In this document: positions 1 to 10,082 of the stretch, in pieces
Layout of the letters: each line of letters opens with the position of its first letter
Position numbering within the stretch: the first letter of the stretch is position 1
NCBI GenBank assembly: GCA_024138025.1
Contig: JAMXBD010001402.1
Span: forward strand, 124,001 to 188,000
DNA: 64,000 nucleotides
Source of the DNA: Combretum micranthum
Taxonomy: Eukaryota > Streptophyta > Magnoliopsida > Myrtales > Combretaceae
Direction: 5' to 3'
Translations under genes and position numbers: made by a program
The notes under the pieces: generated by a model
What the model was told of the DNA's origin: nothing
Seen by the model: only the letters and a program-made list of their open reading frames with translations
Database searches by the model: none

Positions 1-61
1 CTGAAGGATCCGGAGTTATAAGAAGGTGGAGGAATGCTCCAAAACAAGATAATTTCTTAGG

Positions 62-640
62 GAATATCAAATTAAAGATACCTTCTTTTCAAGGTAAAAA
101 TGACCCGGAATTGTTTTTAGAATGGGTGAGAAAGGTGGATCATGTCTTTGATTGCCACAGTTACTCCGAAGACAAAAAGATCAAGTTGGCTTCTGTTGAG
201 TTTTCCGACTATGCTAGTGTATGGTGGGATCAATTTGTGCGAAATAGGAGGAGAAATGAGGAGACCCATTAGTACTTGGGATGAAATGAAGGCGGTGATG
301 CGAAAAAGATTTATCTCTGGTCACTATTATGGGGATTTACATAGAAAATTACAAGGTTTGACACAAGGGTCAAGAAGTGTAGAGGATTATTACAAGGAAA
401 TGGAAGTAGCTATGATCCGGGCTGATGTGAAAGAGGATGATGAAGCTACTATGGCTAGATTTCTCAATGGATTGAACCGTGAGATTGCTAATGTGGTAGA
501 ACTCCATCCTTATCTTGATATTGAGGAGTTGTTGCACAATGCATAAAAGTGGTGAGCAACAATTAAAGTTTAAAGGGTCTTCTCGATTTGGTTCTACTTC
601 TAATTCTTCATGGAAGTCCACTTGGAAGAGAACAATTCAG
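62..640 (+). pseudogene. gag: gag capsid region, frameshifted
   Basis: The left part (about 90-240) reads as a retrotransposon gag core with the ...VWWDQFV... type tryptophan pair. The frame then shifts and 142-546 continues as [18 protein letters not shown] and a long helical segment with [16 protein letters not shown], the usual retrotrans_gag pattern. In the element it would form the virus-like particle shell. At least one frameshift near 240 and stop codons after 545 make it non-functional. The N-terminus is cut by or lies close to the window edge. Gag copies at 35.9-36.7 kb and 41.0-41.7 kb belong to the same family. Confidence 0.85.
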
Positions 641-735
641 ATTTGAAGTCCAAGGGATTCAAAGGCCAAAAGTCCTGTTACTCCATACAAAGGTAAATCT
701 GAAACTAAGTCTTATGGTAAATCTCGTGATATTCA

Positions 736-1400
736 ATGTTTCAGTGTAAAGGATTTGGACATATTGCTTCTCAATGTCCGAATCAAAGGGCTATGGTTAT
801 TTTGGATAATGGCGATGTTGAAAGTGTGAGTTCAGGAGATGATCCTGATATGCCAGCTTTGGAAGACTGTAGTGATGTAGATGTGGAAGGTCCTGTGAAA
901 GGAGATTTATTGGTTACTAGGCGAGTCCTTAGTACTCAACCTAAGGATGAGAGTGAAAGTGAAGAGGTACAGCGTGAGCATATTTTTCATACGGTGTCAT
1001 GTGCAGAAGAAGGTATGTACACTGATTATTGATAGTGGTAGCTGCACTAACGCTGCGAGTACCTTGCTAGTTGATAAATTGAAGTTAAAATCTGTGAAAC
1101 ATCCAAAGCCCTACAGATTACAATGGTTGAATGAATGTGGGGAGATCAAGGTGACAAAACAGGTTCTTATTTCCTTTTCTATAGGAAATTATCATGATGA
1201 AGTTTTGTGTGACATAGTTCCCATGCAGGCTAGTCACTTTGCTAGGCCGACCTTGGCAGTTTGATAGGAAAGTGACATATGATGGGTACAAGAACCAATA
1301 TTCTTTTGTTCTAAATAAAAGAACTGTGATTCTCACTCCTCAGAAACCATGGGAAGCATGTGAAGATCAAGTGAGGGTAGCGAGAGAGTTTCGAGAGAAA
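736..1400 (+). pseudogene. pro: gag zinc knuckle plus aspartic protease, frameshifted
   Basis: A CCHC knuckle reads FQCKGFGHIASQCPNQ at 736-793, with the frame shifting inside the codons for its first residues. An acidic linker follows. The protease begins near 1010 with IIDSGSCTNAA, which retains the catalytic Asp-Ser-Gly triplet, and continues to DEVLCDIVPMQ near 1230. There a shift moves the downstream GRPWQFDRKVTYDGY part into another frame (1239-1481). The domain normally processes the Gag-Pol polyprotein. The two halves are no longer in one frame. Confidence 0.85.
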
Positions 1401-1635
1401 CACATGAGTGAACAAGATAAGAGTGGCAAGGAGAGAAAAAGTGAGAAACAAACACTTGTGAGTTATGATAGAGGAGAGTAAACACATTGAGTGGAGAGGA
1501 AGTTGCAAGAAAAAGTGAGGTTAAAAGTGCAATCATGGCAAGGAAACAACTACTTGTACTCATGTACAAGGATGTTTATTTTACTACTTCTGACCTTAAC
1601 TCTTCGTTGCCAAGTGTGGTGGTTTCTCTTTTGCA

Positions 1636-3417
1636 GGAATATGAGGATTTATTTCCTGAAGAAGTTCCAAGGGGATTGCCTCCACTAAGGGGGATTGAGC
1701 ACCAAATTGACTTTATTCCAGGTGCTTCTATTCCTAACCGGCCAGCTTATAGGGCCAATCCCGAGGAGACAAAGGAGATTCAAAGGCAAGTTGATGATTT
1801 GGTAGAAAAGGGGTTTGTAAGGGAGAGCCTCAGTCCATGTTCAGTTCCTGTTATTTGGTTCCAAAGAAAGATGGAACATGGCGAATGTGTGTTGACTGTC
1901 GAGCTATCAACAAGATTACAGTTAAGTATAGACATCCCATTCCTAGACTTGATGATATGCTTGATGAGTTGCATGGTGCTTGTTTGTTTTCCAAAATTGA
2001 CTTGAAAAATGGCTATTACCAAATTCGTATGAAAGAGGGAGATGAGTGGAAAACTGCTTTTAAAACTAAATATGGTCTATATGAATGGATGGTAATGCCT
2101 TTTGGATTAACAAACGCGCCTAGCACGTTTATGCGATTAATGAACCATGTTCTTCGTGCTTTTATTGGAAAGTTTGTTGTTGTTTACTTTGATGACATCT
2201 TAGTTTACAGCAAAACATTGGATGAACATGTTCAGCATTTACAATCTGTTTTCACTGTCCTGAGAGAAAACAAATTGTATGCCAATTTGAAAAAGTGTAC
2301 CTTTTGCACGGAAACTGTTGTTTTTCTTGGATTTGTTGTAGGTGCACATGGGATTTCCGTTGATGAAGACAAGGTGAAGGCAATTCGAGAATGGCCAACA
2401 CCAAGGAATGCAAGTGAGGTAAGAAGCTTTCATGGTTTAGCAAGTTTTTATAGGAGATTTGTGAAAGACTTTAGTTCTATAGCTTCTCCTTTAAACGATC
2501 TTGTTAAAAAGAATTGTGAGTTTAGGTGGACAGAAGTGCATGAAAAAGCTTTTAATGATTTGAAAGATAAATTGACAAATGCACCATTACTTGTTTTACC
2601 TAATTTTGAGAAAGTTTTTGAAATAGAATGTGATGCTTCCGGGAAGGGTATTGGTGGTGTTTTGATGCAGGATTCGAAGCCAATCGCTTATTTTAGCGAG
2701 AAGCTCAGTGGAGCAGCATTGAATTACCCCGTCTATGACAAGGAGCTTTATGCCTTGGTGAGGACTTTGCAAACGTGGCAACATTACCTATGGCCCAAGG
2801 AGTTCATCATTCATTCAGATCATGAAAGTCTGAAATTTCTCAAAACTCAAGGTAAGTTGAACAAAAGACATGCAAAGTGGCTTGAGTTCATTGAAACTTT
2901 CCCTTATGTGATAAAGTATAAGCAAGGAAAAGAGAATGTGGTTGCTGATGCACTCTCTCGAAGGTATGTACTTTTGACTTCTTTACATACTAAGTTGCTT
3001 GGGTTTGAGCTTATTAAGGGATTGTATGAGACTGATTCTGATTTCAGTCAAATCTGGGCTGCTTGTGCTGTTTCTGGTTATGCTGATTATTATAGGCACG
3101 ATGGTTATTTGTTTAAGAAAAGTAAATTGTGTGTGCCTAGGAGTTCTGTGCGTGAGTTACTTGTTAGAGAAACTCATGGGGGTGGATTGATGGGACACTT
3201 TGGTGTTCAAAAGACATTGGATATTTTGCATGAGCATTTCTTTTGGCCTAAGATGAAACGTGATGTCCAAACTGTTTGTAACAAATGCATTGTATGTAAA
3301 CAGGCTAAGTCTAAAATAATGCCTCATGGAGAATATATTCCTTTACCTGTGCCTAATCAACCTTGGACCGACATCTCTATGGATTTTGTATTTGATTACC
3401 ACGATCTCAGAGTGTAA
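1636..3417 (+). pseudogene. pol: reverse transcriptase, RNase H and N-terminal integrase
   Basis: The first RT segment (EEVPRGLPPLRGIEHQID, about 1660-1860) is in a different frame from the main open stretch at 1837-3417. The latter carries [24 protein letters not shown] and the catalytic [12 protein letters not shown] near 2185. RNase H follows with [11 protein letters not shown] (about 2620), [17 protein letters not shown] and VADALSR (about 2945). Integrase begins with the His-His-Cys-Cys zinc site (ETHGG, MGHFG, CNKCIVC, about 3170-3300) and reaches the first catalytic Asp in WTDISMDFV before a stop at 3415. It copies element RNA into DNA and starts integration. This is the best-preserved pol in the window. 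Confidence 0.93.
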
Positions 3418-3462
3418 AGATTACCAGATTCAGAGTGGTAAAGATAAAAGGATAGATTACTT

Positions 3463-4480
3463 GTGACAAGAAACCGTAGCTCTGATAGGTTTAGTAAAAT
3501 GGCTCATTTCATTGCTTGTTCTAAATCTAATGATGCACAACATATTGTTGATTTATTCTTTAAAGAGATTTTGCATTTGCATGGGTTACCTAGATCCATT
3601 GTGAGTGATAGGGATGTCAAATTTTTAAGTTATTTCTGGCGTACTTTGTGGAACAAGTTAGGCACAAAATTGTTGTTTTTCCACTGTTGCACATCCTCAA
3701 ATGGATGGTCAGACGAAAGTAGTCAATAGGACTCTTTCAACTTTGTTGCGTGCTATGATTCCTAAGAACTTGACGCAATGGGAAAAATGTTTACCCCATG
3801 TAGAATTTGCATATAATAGAATTGTACATTCCGCAACATCATATTCCCCATTTGAAATTGTATATGGCTTTAATCCTTTGACTCTATTGGATATTTTACC
3901 TTTACCTGCTAATGAGTTTATGGATGTTGAAGGTAAGAACAAGGCAGATTTTGTGAGGGAATTGCATGCTCAAGTTCGGGCCAATATTGAAAAGAAAAAT
4001 GAACATTATGCACGTCAGGCCAATAAGGGTCGTGTGAAGGTTGTTTTCCAACCAGGAGATTGGGTGTGGGTGCACTTGCGAAAGGAGCGATTTGATGCTC
4101 AAAGGAAAACTAAGCTATACCCTAGAGGCGATGGGCCATTCCAAGAGTTAGAGCGTATCAATGATAACGCTTACAAGATTGACTCACCGAGTCATTATGG
4201 TAATATAAGCGCAACTTTTAATGTTTCTGATCTTTCTTTGTATGATGCAGGTGATTCGATGACGAATCTATTCGAGGAAGGGGGGAATGATGAGGATCAT
4301 CAAGCATCAATGGGTCCAAAGTTCAAATCCAACGATCCATTGCAAGATATTGGGGTCCCATGACAAGAGCTAAGGCTAAACGAATGAGGGAGGTATTGCA
4401 AGGACTTGTTATGGAGTTGCAAGAGAAGGAATTGCATTTATCCACCAATAAAAATGAGTCAAAAGTGCTTAACATCATCA
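3463..4480 (+). pseudogene. int: integrase core and C-terminus, frameshifted
   Basis: Continues the integrase after a break at 3390-3465. The second catalytic Asp is in [14 protein letters not shown] near 3605. The third catalytic position, normally Glu in a QTEVVNR-type motif, reads Lys in [13 protein letters not shown] near 3715, where the frame also changes. The C-terminal part has GDWVWVHLRKERF, LYPRGDGPF and ISATFNVSDLSLYD (4060-4240), then the frame runs through the polypurine tract into the LTR, ending with MTRAKAKRMREVLQG-like sequence after one more break near 4360. A non-functional integrase. Confidence 0.88.
4276..4287 (+). other. polypurine tract
   Basis: GGAAGGGGGGAA lies immediately before the TGATGAGG start of the LTR, the normal position of the primer for plus-strand DNA synthesis. 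It sits inside the terminal part of the pol frame. Confidence 0.75.
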
Positions 4481-5028
4481 AAATAAGCTCCGGAGGGGAT
4501 CTAAATGGAAAGCAAGTGAAATAGAGCAAAGAAGGAGCCAAGAAGTGCCCTGCAGGATTAATGGCTGCCGGCCATTATATCTGCTCATTGCGAATTTTGA
4601 GTCCAGAACACTCAAGGCCGCCGGCCATCGCCATCTTTTAAGGATGTGATTTAATGTATTTTGACGTTTTGTTTTCCTTTCTTTGGCTATTAAAACCCTA
4701 TTATGGTTATGTATCAGGGATAAGACGAATCATATGAATGTTATTCATTCTCTTTGAGAGAAAACTCCATCTTGTTCCTTGTGAACGAATTTCCATTTGA
4801 TTTTCTTGATCTAAACACTCAAGGAGGTCGACATGATAACTAGGTTGCGATCAACAGGTTTGTTAGAGGTCTAGTTCCATTCCATTTATTGATAATTAGG
4901 TTGCGATCAATAGGTTTGATTGAGGTCTAATTCCATCCTACGACGTCTTGTCAAGACGATCCTCGGGTTCCAATTCCAATCAACGATTTGGGGGTTCTAG
5001 GTTTAATATACCTAGGGTTATCATATCA
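4288..5028 (+). repeat. 3' LTR (741 bp) of the gypsy element
   Basis: Starts TGATGAGG after the polypurine tract and ends ...GTTATCATATCA, the same type of end as the LTR fragments at 13557 and (minus strand) at 42208. The first 100 bases still encode pol tail. GCCGGCC-containing motifs at about 4566 and 4620 recur in the related LTRs at 13.0-13.1 kb and 42.6 kb. The sequence to the right is unrelated. Confidence 0.75.
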
Positions 5029-5463
5029 CCTTGTCAGCAACAAGCCATAAGCTATTAATACTGAACTGCAGCATACGAGCTCCTTCAATGCATTTGACAA
5101 GCTGCTTCAACTCAGTTGTTGATAAAAAGCTCCAATGTTTGTCCATCAACAACATGACACCACTAATCATCTTCACCATGGCAGTAGCTACCTTTGTCCC
5201 CAACATGGGAGAACTGGCACAGAATTTCCTGTCCATGGCATTAAGGCTCTCCAAGAATGCTATTAAATGAGACAACACAGCAAAGCCATGAAATCAAGCC
5301 ATCTCCTCCAATGCAGCGTGATCCTTTGAAGTTGCTACCATGTCTTCACAAGACATGTCAACAACTAGGGGAGGATGGAATTCAATAGATACATTGACAT
5401 CAGGTGTGCTCTTGCTTCCTTCATTAAGAGTATGCTCTTCATCTTCGTCACCCGTGAATGCTC
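5029..5463 (-). pseudogene. Unidentified coding-like fragment
   Basis: Read on the minus strand, 5463 to 5029 gives one long frame interrupted by a single TGA near 5296. It has an acidic start (DEDEEHTLNEGS), then a methionine- and leucine-rich helical part (SPMLGTKVATAMVKMISGV, then FLSTTELKQLVKCIEGARM). The amino-acid pattern looks like real protein rather than random translation, but I do not recognise the family. It lies between a gypsy LTR and the large inverted repeat, so it may be a captured or stranded exon, or part of the palindromic element. No start codon or splice sites can be assigned firmly. Confidence 0.4.
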
Positions 5464-5649
5464 AAGGTGATAATGATAAGTGTTTATAAGTGAAAAATCA
5501 CTCTCTAAGTCTAAAGAAACATCGTCGCGACTCATTAAGATGACTTCCTTTTACAATGACTATTGTTGATAGTGCACGCTTCATACAATATTCTTTGCAC
5601 GTGATTTGTAAACACAAGATGCTCATTGCATGAAAAGCTCAATGTGTGC
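5464..5649. other. Spacer left of the inverted repeat
   Basis: No gene is visible. The sequence resembles the adjoining arm in composition but has no counterpart beyond the right arm's end at about 12366, so the right arm appears truncated relative to the left. Confidence 0.4.
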
Positions 5650-6066
5650 GAGTGTGCGTAGTGTTGGCTATGCGTGGGACTCACTATGCATGAAGGTTGA
5701 CGCTGCACAAGGTGCTTACTCTATGTAGAGGTTAACACTATGCAACCCTTATACGCGATACGCTCCTTATGCAAAGTCAAGGACATTAATACTTGAACTC
5801 TTCACTTGATGAAGTTACCCCTGTATGACGCTCCGTGTCCTTCCCATGTAGCACTTCATGGATACAACATTGTAGCATGATATCTGCTACATAGTGATTG
5901 CTTCATATGGTGCATACAACTTCAATATCAGTAAGTTATAGGAATAGATGCTCAAAAATAACACTGAATCTTGCCTTATGGTATCCCCAGAATCGGCACG
6001 CAATATGGGCTCGATTATTGGAAATTACCATCAGTTGGTAGTGATACCCACAGCTCACAATCATTG

Positions 6067-6226
6067 GCCTTCAACAAAGCATGTTATACTGAGTTTGTGA
6101 TGCTTGGCCTTCAACAAGGCATGTTGCATTGAGTTCGTGATGCTTGGCCTTCAACAAGGAGTGTCGCACTGAGTTAGTGACACTTGGCCTTCAATAGGAA
6201 GTATCGCACTGAGTACACGATTCTGC
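6067..6226. repeat. 40-bp tandem repeat, about 4 copies (left arm)
   Basis: Units start CCTTCAACAAGG and contain TGAGTT(T/C)GTGATGCTTGG. The right arm has about three inverted counterparts at 11915-12030. Confidence 0.8.
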
Positions 6227-6254
6227 ACATACTCCAGCTCGTTAGTGATGTCGT

Positions 6255-6591
6255 CTACCCAGTCACTTCATCCACGTGGTGGATCCTTGAGAAAAGCGAA
6301 CTGCGTATGGGAGAGTGGTAGTTCCTTTCTTTCGTTCCAAAACTACAACACCGAGTTCGCTGCGATAACTTCTCTCTTAATTGGGTTTGGTTTTGGCTCG
6401 ATAAAGTGAGAGGAGTTGTCAGAATGCTTTGATGCACATGTATCTCTCTTCTTGATCCTCTTTCAAAATAAATCTTCAGAAATTGCTTGATCAATCCAAC
6501 TGCTACGAGTAGATGGAATCGAAGGAGCTTGACCATTTCGCAGCAATAAGTCCTTTTAGTTGATGGTGTTTGTGATTCGCGATGCCATCAC
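6255..6591 (-). pseudogene. Palindrome-arm open frame, disrupted copy
   Basis: Minus-strand counterpart of the open frame at 11547-11867. It begins MASRITNTIN but is interrupted by several in-frame stops and continues with recognisable SDNSSHFIEPKPNP- and KDPPRG-like segments. I do not recognise the protein. It lies in the internal region of the LTR element forming the palindrome, so an element-encoded leader protein or a captured fragment are both possible. Confidence 0.5.
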
Positions 6592-7067
6592 TAGGAGTCT
6601 TATAATGTTGAGTCAGCCATAAGCTTGATGGATAACAGATGGCTGCTGAGAAAAGCCACTTGATGGTTGCGATGATTAACCCTTGGTTTCAATAGAAGAT
6701 GAATGGCTGTTGAGAAAAGCCACTTGATGATTACTTCACCTGTTGCTACCGACAAGTAAATCCTGTAAGAAAAGAAAATCAAATGCATAAGAAAGAAAGT
6801 TAATAATATGATTACTGATCTGTGCAGTTGTTATATATAGATTAAGTGAAGAAGATTAGTATGGGATCAAATTAATGATTTGGTGGACCAGACGATTGTG
6901 CTAACGTTTTGGAATAAAGTGGCAATAATACATAAGCGGTTTTGGAATGCAAATGGATGGATATTCATTACGGCATGTGATCGGCCCATCATAAAGGCAT
7001 TTATTATATACATAAGAAAACGGATGGACATTCATTACGACTACAACAACAATTGCAAAGGATGCAA

Positions 7068-8475
7068 TGTCACACCCCGCCCCCGCAGGCGATGACGATG
7101 CGATGCCAGGGCAGACAAACCCACCGCTGGCCCCCTAGTGATAATGGCCGACATCCACCATCAGGTGAGACCCCAACCAACGCATGCCCGCAGGGTACCA
7201 CGGGCACTATAGGTATTGTTACCCTCAGGATGAGTTGAACCCAGTCTGCAGCTTCTAGGATTCGAACCCATGACCTGAGACTTTTGCCTGCCCCAAAGGC
7301 AGCACCTCTCACCACAGCTCAACTGGTGAGAGGTACTACATTTGGGGCAAGCAAAAGCTTTAGGTTTGGGGTTCGAATCCTAGAGTCTGCAGACTGGATT
7401 CAACTCTGCCTAAGGGTAACAATACCTATAGTGCCCGTGGTACCCTTTGGGGCATGCATTGGTTGGGGTCACTATGATGCAATGATGGTGTTGGCCATTA
7501 CCACTAGGGGGCCAGTGGTGGGTTTGCCTGCCCTGACATCGCATCGCAGTCCTTTTTATGTCACACCCTGCCCCCGCAGGCGACGGCAACGTGATGCCAG
7601 GGCAAACAACTGCCACAGGCCCCCTAGTGATAATGGCCGACACCGTCATTGCATCATGGTGACCCCAACCAACGCATGCCCCGCAGGGTACCACGGGCAC
7701 TATAGGTATTATTACCCTCAGGATGAGTTGAACCCAGTCTGCAGCCTCTAGGATTCGAACCCATGACCTGAGGCTTTTGCCTGCCCCAAAGGCAGCACCT
7801 CTCACCAGTTGAGCAGACTGGGTTCAACTCATCCTGAGGGTAACAATACCTATAGTGCCCATGGTACCCTGCGGGGCATGTGTTGGTTGGGGTCTCACCT
7901 GAGGGTGGATGTCGGCCATTATCACTAGGGGGTCAGCAGTGGGTTTGTCTGCCCTGGTATCGCATCGCCGTCGCCTATGGGGGCGGGGTGTGACATAAAA
8001 AAGGTGCCTTTTTATGTCACACCCGCCCCCACAGGCGACGGCGATGTGATGCTAGGGCAGACAACCACCGCTGGCCCCCTAGTGGTAATGGCCGACACTA
8101 CCATTGCATCATGGTGACCCCAACCAACGCATGCCCCCAACGGGTATCACATGCACTATAGGTATTGTTACCCTCAGGATGAGTTGACCCCAGCTGCAGC
8201 CTTGAGGAGTCGAACCCATGACCTGAGGCCTGCTCCAAAGGCAGCACCTCTTACCAGTTGCCTCAGGTCATGGGTTCGACTCCTCAAGGCTGCAGCTGGG
8301 GTCAACTCATCCTGAGGGTAACAATACCTATAGTGCCCGTGGTACCCGTTGGGGGCATGCGTTGGTTGGGGTCACCATGATGCAATGGTGGTGTCGACCA
8401 TTACCACTAGGGGGCCAGCGATGGTTATCTGCCCTGGCATCACATCGCCGTCGCCTAAGGATGCGGGGTGTGACA
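7068..8475. mobile_element. Composite insertion of head-to-head tRNA-derived SINE-like units
   Basis: Bounded by TGTCACACCCCGCCCCC at the left and its inverse (GCGGGGTGTGACA) at the right, with flanking TGCAA duplications (7063-7067 and 8476-8480). The right arm of the large inverted repeat lacks the insertion and reads GGATGCAAGATA straight through. Inside are three consecutive palindromes (7068-7546, 7559-7995, 8015-8475). Each is a minus-oriented unit followed by a plus-oriented unit; the plus units of the second and third are 5'-truncated. Units have a pol III-like A box (AGCTCAACTGG) and B box (GGTTCGAATCC) near the head and end in GTGTGACATAAAAAAGG. SINE identity is inferred from these. 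Confidence 0.7.
7309..7546 (+). mobile_element. SINE-like unit with A and B boxes
   Basis: The most complete plus-strand head in the cluster. An A-box-like CAGCTCAACTGG starts at 7314 and a perfect B-box-like GGTTCGAATCC ends at 7380. A tRNA-unrelated body of about 160 bp follows, with CACTAGGGGGCCAG near 7500. Its 3' end is clipped (the GGGGTGTGACA tail is missing) before the next unit starts at 7559. Head-to-head with a minus-strand unit at 7068-7315. Confidence 0.6.
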
Positions 8476-8529
8476 TGCAAGATATCCCTCTTTTATGTGA
8501 AAAATCGAAGGAATTTGAGTTGTCTCATT

Positions 8530-8690
8530 CCTGCATCGACAGTTACAAATTAAACACTGGTGGTTACAAATTCAATACTAGTGGTTACAAATTTAACACT
8601 GGCAGTTACAAATTCAATATTGGCGATTACACATTCAAAACTAGCGGTTACAAATCTAATACTCACGGTTATGAATTCAATACTGGAATT
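8530..8690. repeat. 24-bp minisatellite, about 7 units (left arm)
   Basis: Units of the type GGTTACAAATTCAATACTAG, each with small variations. On the plus strand they keep an open frame encoding repeated YKFNTSG-like heptads plus one residue. The inverted counterpart is at 10830-10975. The open frame follows from the 24-bp period and is not by itself evidence of a protein. Confidence 0.85.
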
Positions 8691-9449
8691 TGAGTTGTTT
8701 CATTCCTACATCGGCAGTTACAAGTGACAATGAATTCTCTTTTTAATGTAAAGCAGTTACATTATCATATGATTGTTACAGTTCATACCAAAGGTCGCAT
8801 AGTAAATCTACAAAGATAAAGATAGAGTAACTTTAAAGGGATAGAACTAAAAGGGCTCGTTTTCTATTCGACCAACAAGAGAATCATCCGATACCATGGA
8901 TTAGCCTATGAATATATTTGCTGTAACATCTCAGAAGGAATGAAAAGAAGCAAATTTTAAAGGAGTTAATAATGGGTGTTAAATGTCAATTATTATATGG
9001 AGACTTATGGATGCATTGGGCATGTATGCATATATATATATATATATATATGGAAGAGTTGCAGTAAAGAAAACTATTGGTGAATATTGGGAAAAGTAAA
9101 CAAAACTCCCATGGCTCCAGTAAGATATGCATGTCTTTATGTGTGCACTATTGAGACTCATATTATCTAAAAAAAAATTCCAAAGCGGGCGGTCAATGTA
9201 TCAAGATTATGCACCATCTTGAGAATATGATTAGGTTAGATTCTTGTTTGTAATGTCAAAAGAGATATGGTTAAATTATTGGAAATCCGATAGGGATAAA
9301 CATATATTTGAAGGATACATTTACAAATAAATTTATATGGTGGTTCTCAGCTTACGTTCCTCGATACATTTACAAATAAATTTAGTAGCTCGTGAGCGCA
9401 CACAATTATGCTATAAGCTTATGCATTGAAACGACTCAAGTGAGACTCC

Positions 9450-9621
9450 TATGATACTAACATGCCAGTAAATTAAGTTCTTAGCTATATAAGCGTATTT
9501 AGCATCTATGTAGCTATTGTATAAGCGCGTGTGCTAAGTTGCAGCTTAACTATCCTTGATGAATTATGTAATGCCCAAAATACTTGAACTCCATCCAATG
9601 AATTTTGATCAGGGGGCAAAA
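9450..9621 (+). other. Centre of the palindrome: internal 3' end with polypurine tract
   Basis: 172 bp not present in the right arm, ending in AGGGGGCAAAA (9611-9621) directly before the LTR's TGTGG. This is the normal position of a polypurine tract. Part of it (AATACTTGAACTCC...) resembles left-arm sequence near 5790-5820. Confidence 0.55.
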
Positions 9622-10058
9622 TGTGGAGGGCTAATATTATTATATAATAAATATTTAGATTTGACTCTTGGGTTAAGTGACAGGGCTTGAAGAGTCCAGT
9701 CCATGTTATGGGATGACTTATGGGAGATTTAGCTTGGTGGGCTTGGAGTAAGGATCGTTGGACAGGCCTGTCCGCTCTTAACCTTTCTTAAAAAAGCTCG
9801 TGCACTTAAAAGAGGCTCTCATGGGCTTAACTCAATATAAGCCTATGGAATGATCCATTAGTAGAATGACTCATTTAAGTCGTTGACACACCTTATGATC
9901 TAACGCATGTTGTCAACAACCAAACTTTATAAATACCTCAGGAGTTCTCCTCATAATTCATCCTTACATGTCATTGTCAAATCACTTCTCTGAAGACACG
10001 TGTAGCGATCCAAACGTTGCACGCATGTGATCACTGTAACCGGATCCACTCCACAACA
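9622..10058 (+). repeat. LTR (437 bp) at the centre of the inverted repeat
   Basis: Starts TGTGGAGGGC and ends CCACTCCACAACA, giving TG...CA ends. A polypurine tract precedes it and a primer-binding site follows, so it is simultaneously the 3' LTR of sequence to its left and the 5' LTR of sequence to its right. This arrangement is expected of a tandem or recombinant LTR element. Confidence 0.75.
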
Positions 10059-10064
10059 TTTTTT

Positions 10065-10082
10065 TGGCGACTCCACTGGGGA
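10065..10082 (+). other. Primer-binding site
   Basis: TGGCGACTCCACTGGGGA begins with the TGG that pairs with a tRNA CCA end, seven bases after the LTR. It differs from the initiator-Met-type sites elsewhere in the window and resembles sites of some plant Tat/Ogre-type gypsy elements; that resemblance is from memory. The left arm's homology ends inside this motif. Confidence 0.7.

Larger units (their letters stand above)
1..5028 (+). mobile_element. Ty3/gypsy LTR retrotransposon, 3' portion, decayed
   Basis: Gag, zinc knuckle, protease, reverse transcriptase, RNase H and integrase remnants follow in the Ty3/gypsy order and end in a polypurine tract and a 3' LTR at 4288-5028. The 5' LTR and primer-binding site lie left of the window. 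The coding region is split by several frameshifts, so this copy is not autonomous. The frame continues past the LTR start (the product ends in a motif like MTRAKAKRMRE near 4360-4395), as described for CRM-type chromoviruses; no canonical chromodomain is visible. Clade assignment is an inference. Confidence 0.93.
5650..9449 (-). repeat. Left arm of a giant inverted repeat
   Basis: Reads as the reverse complement of 10080-12366 along its whole length apart from one insertion. Matching landmarks: the GTGGATCCTTGAG block at 6280 against 11850; the duplicated AAGTGGCTTTTCTCAACAGCC block at 6640-6725 against 11410-11495; the minisatellite at 8530-8690 against 10830-10975; and GAAACGACTCAAGTGAGACTCC at the inner end. 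After removing the 1408-bp insertion at 7068-8475 it is about 2.39 kb, close to the 2.29-kb right arm. Many point differences separate the arms. Confidence 0.9.

Noticed and set aside
7370..7380. Perfect pol III B box suggesting a tRNA gene
   Set aside because: No cloverleaf can be completed around it and the same head is repeated in several SINE-like units; it is a SINE head, not a tRNA gene.
8349..8693. Repeat-protein-like frame with YKFNTSG units
   Set aside because: The 24-bp repeat period keeps a frame open automatically, and the frame begins inside the SINE-like insertion; the mirror array in the right arm does not support a gene.
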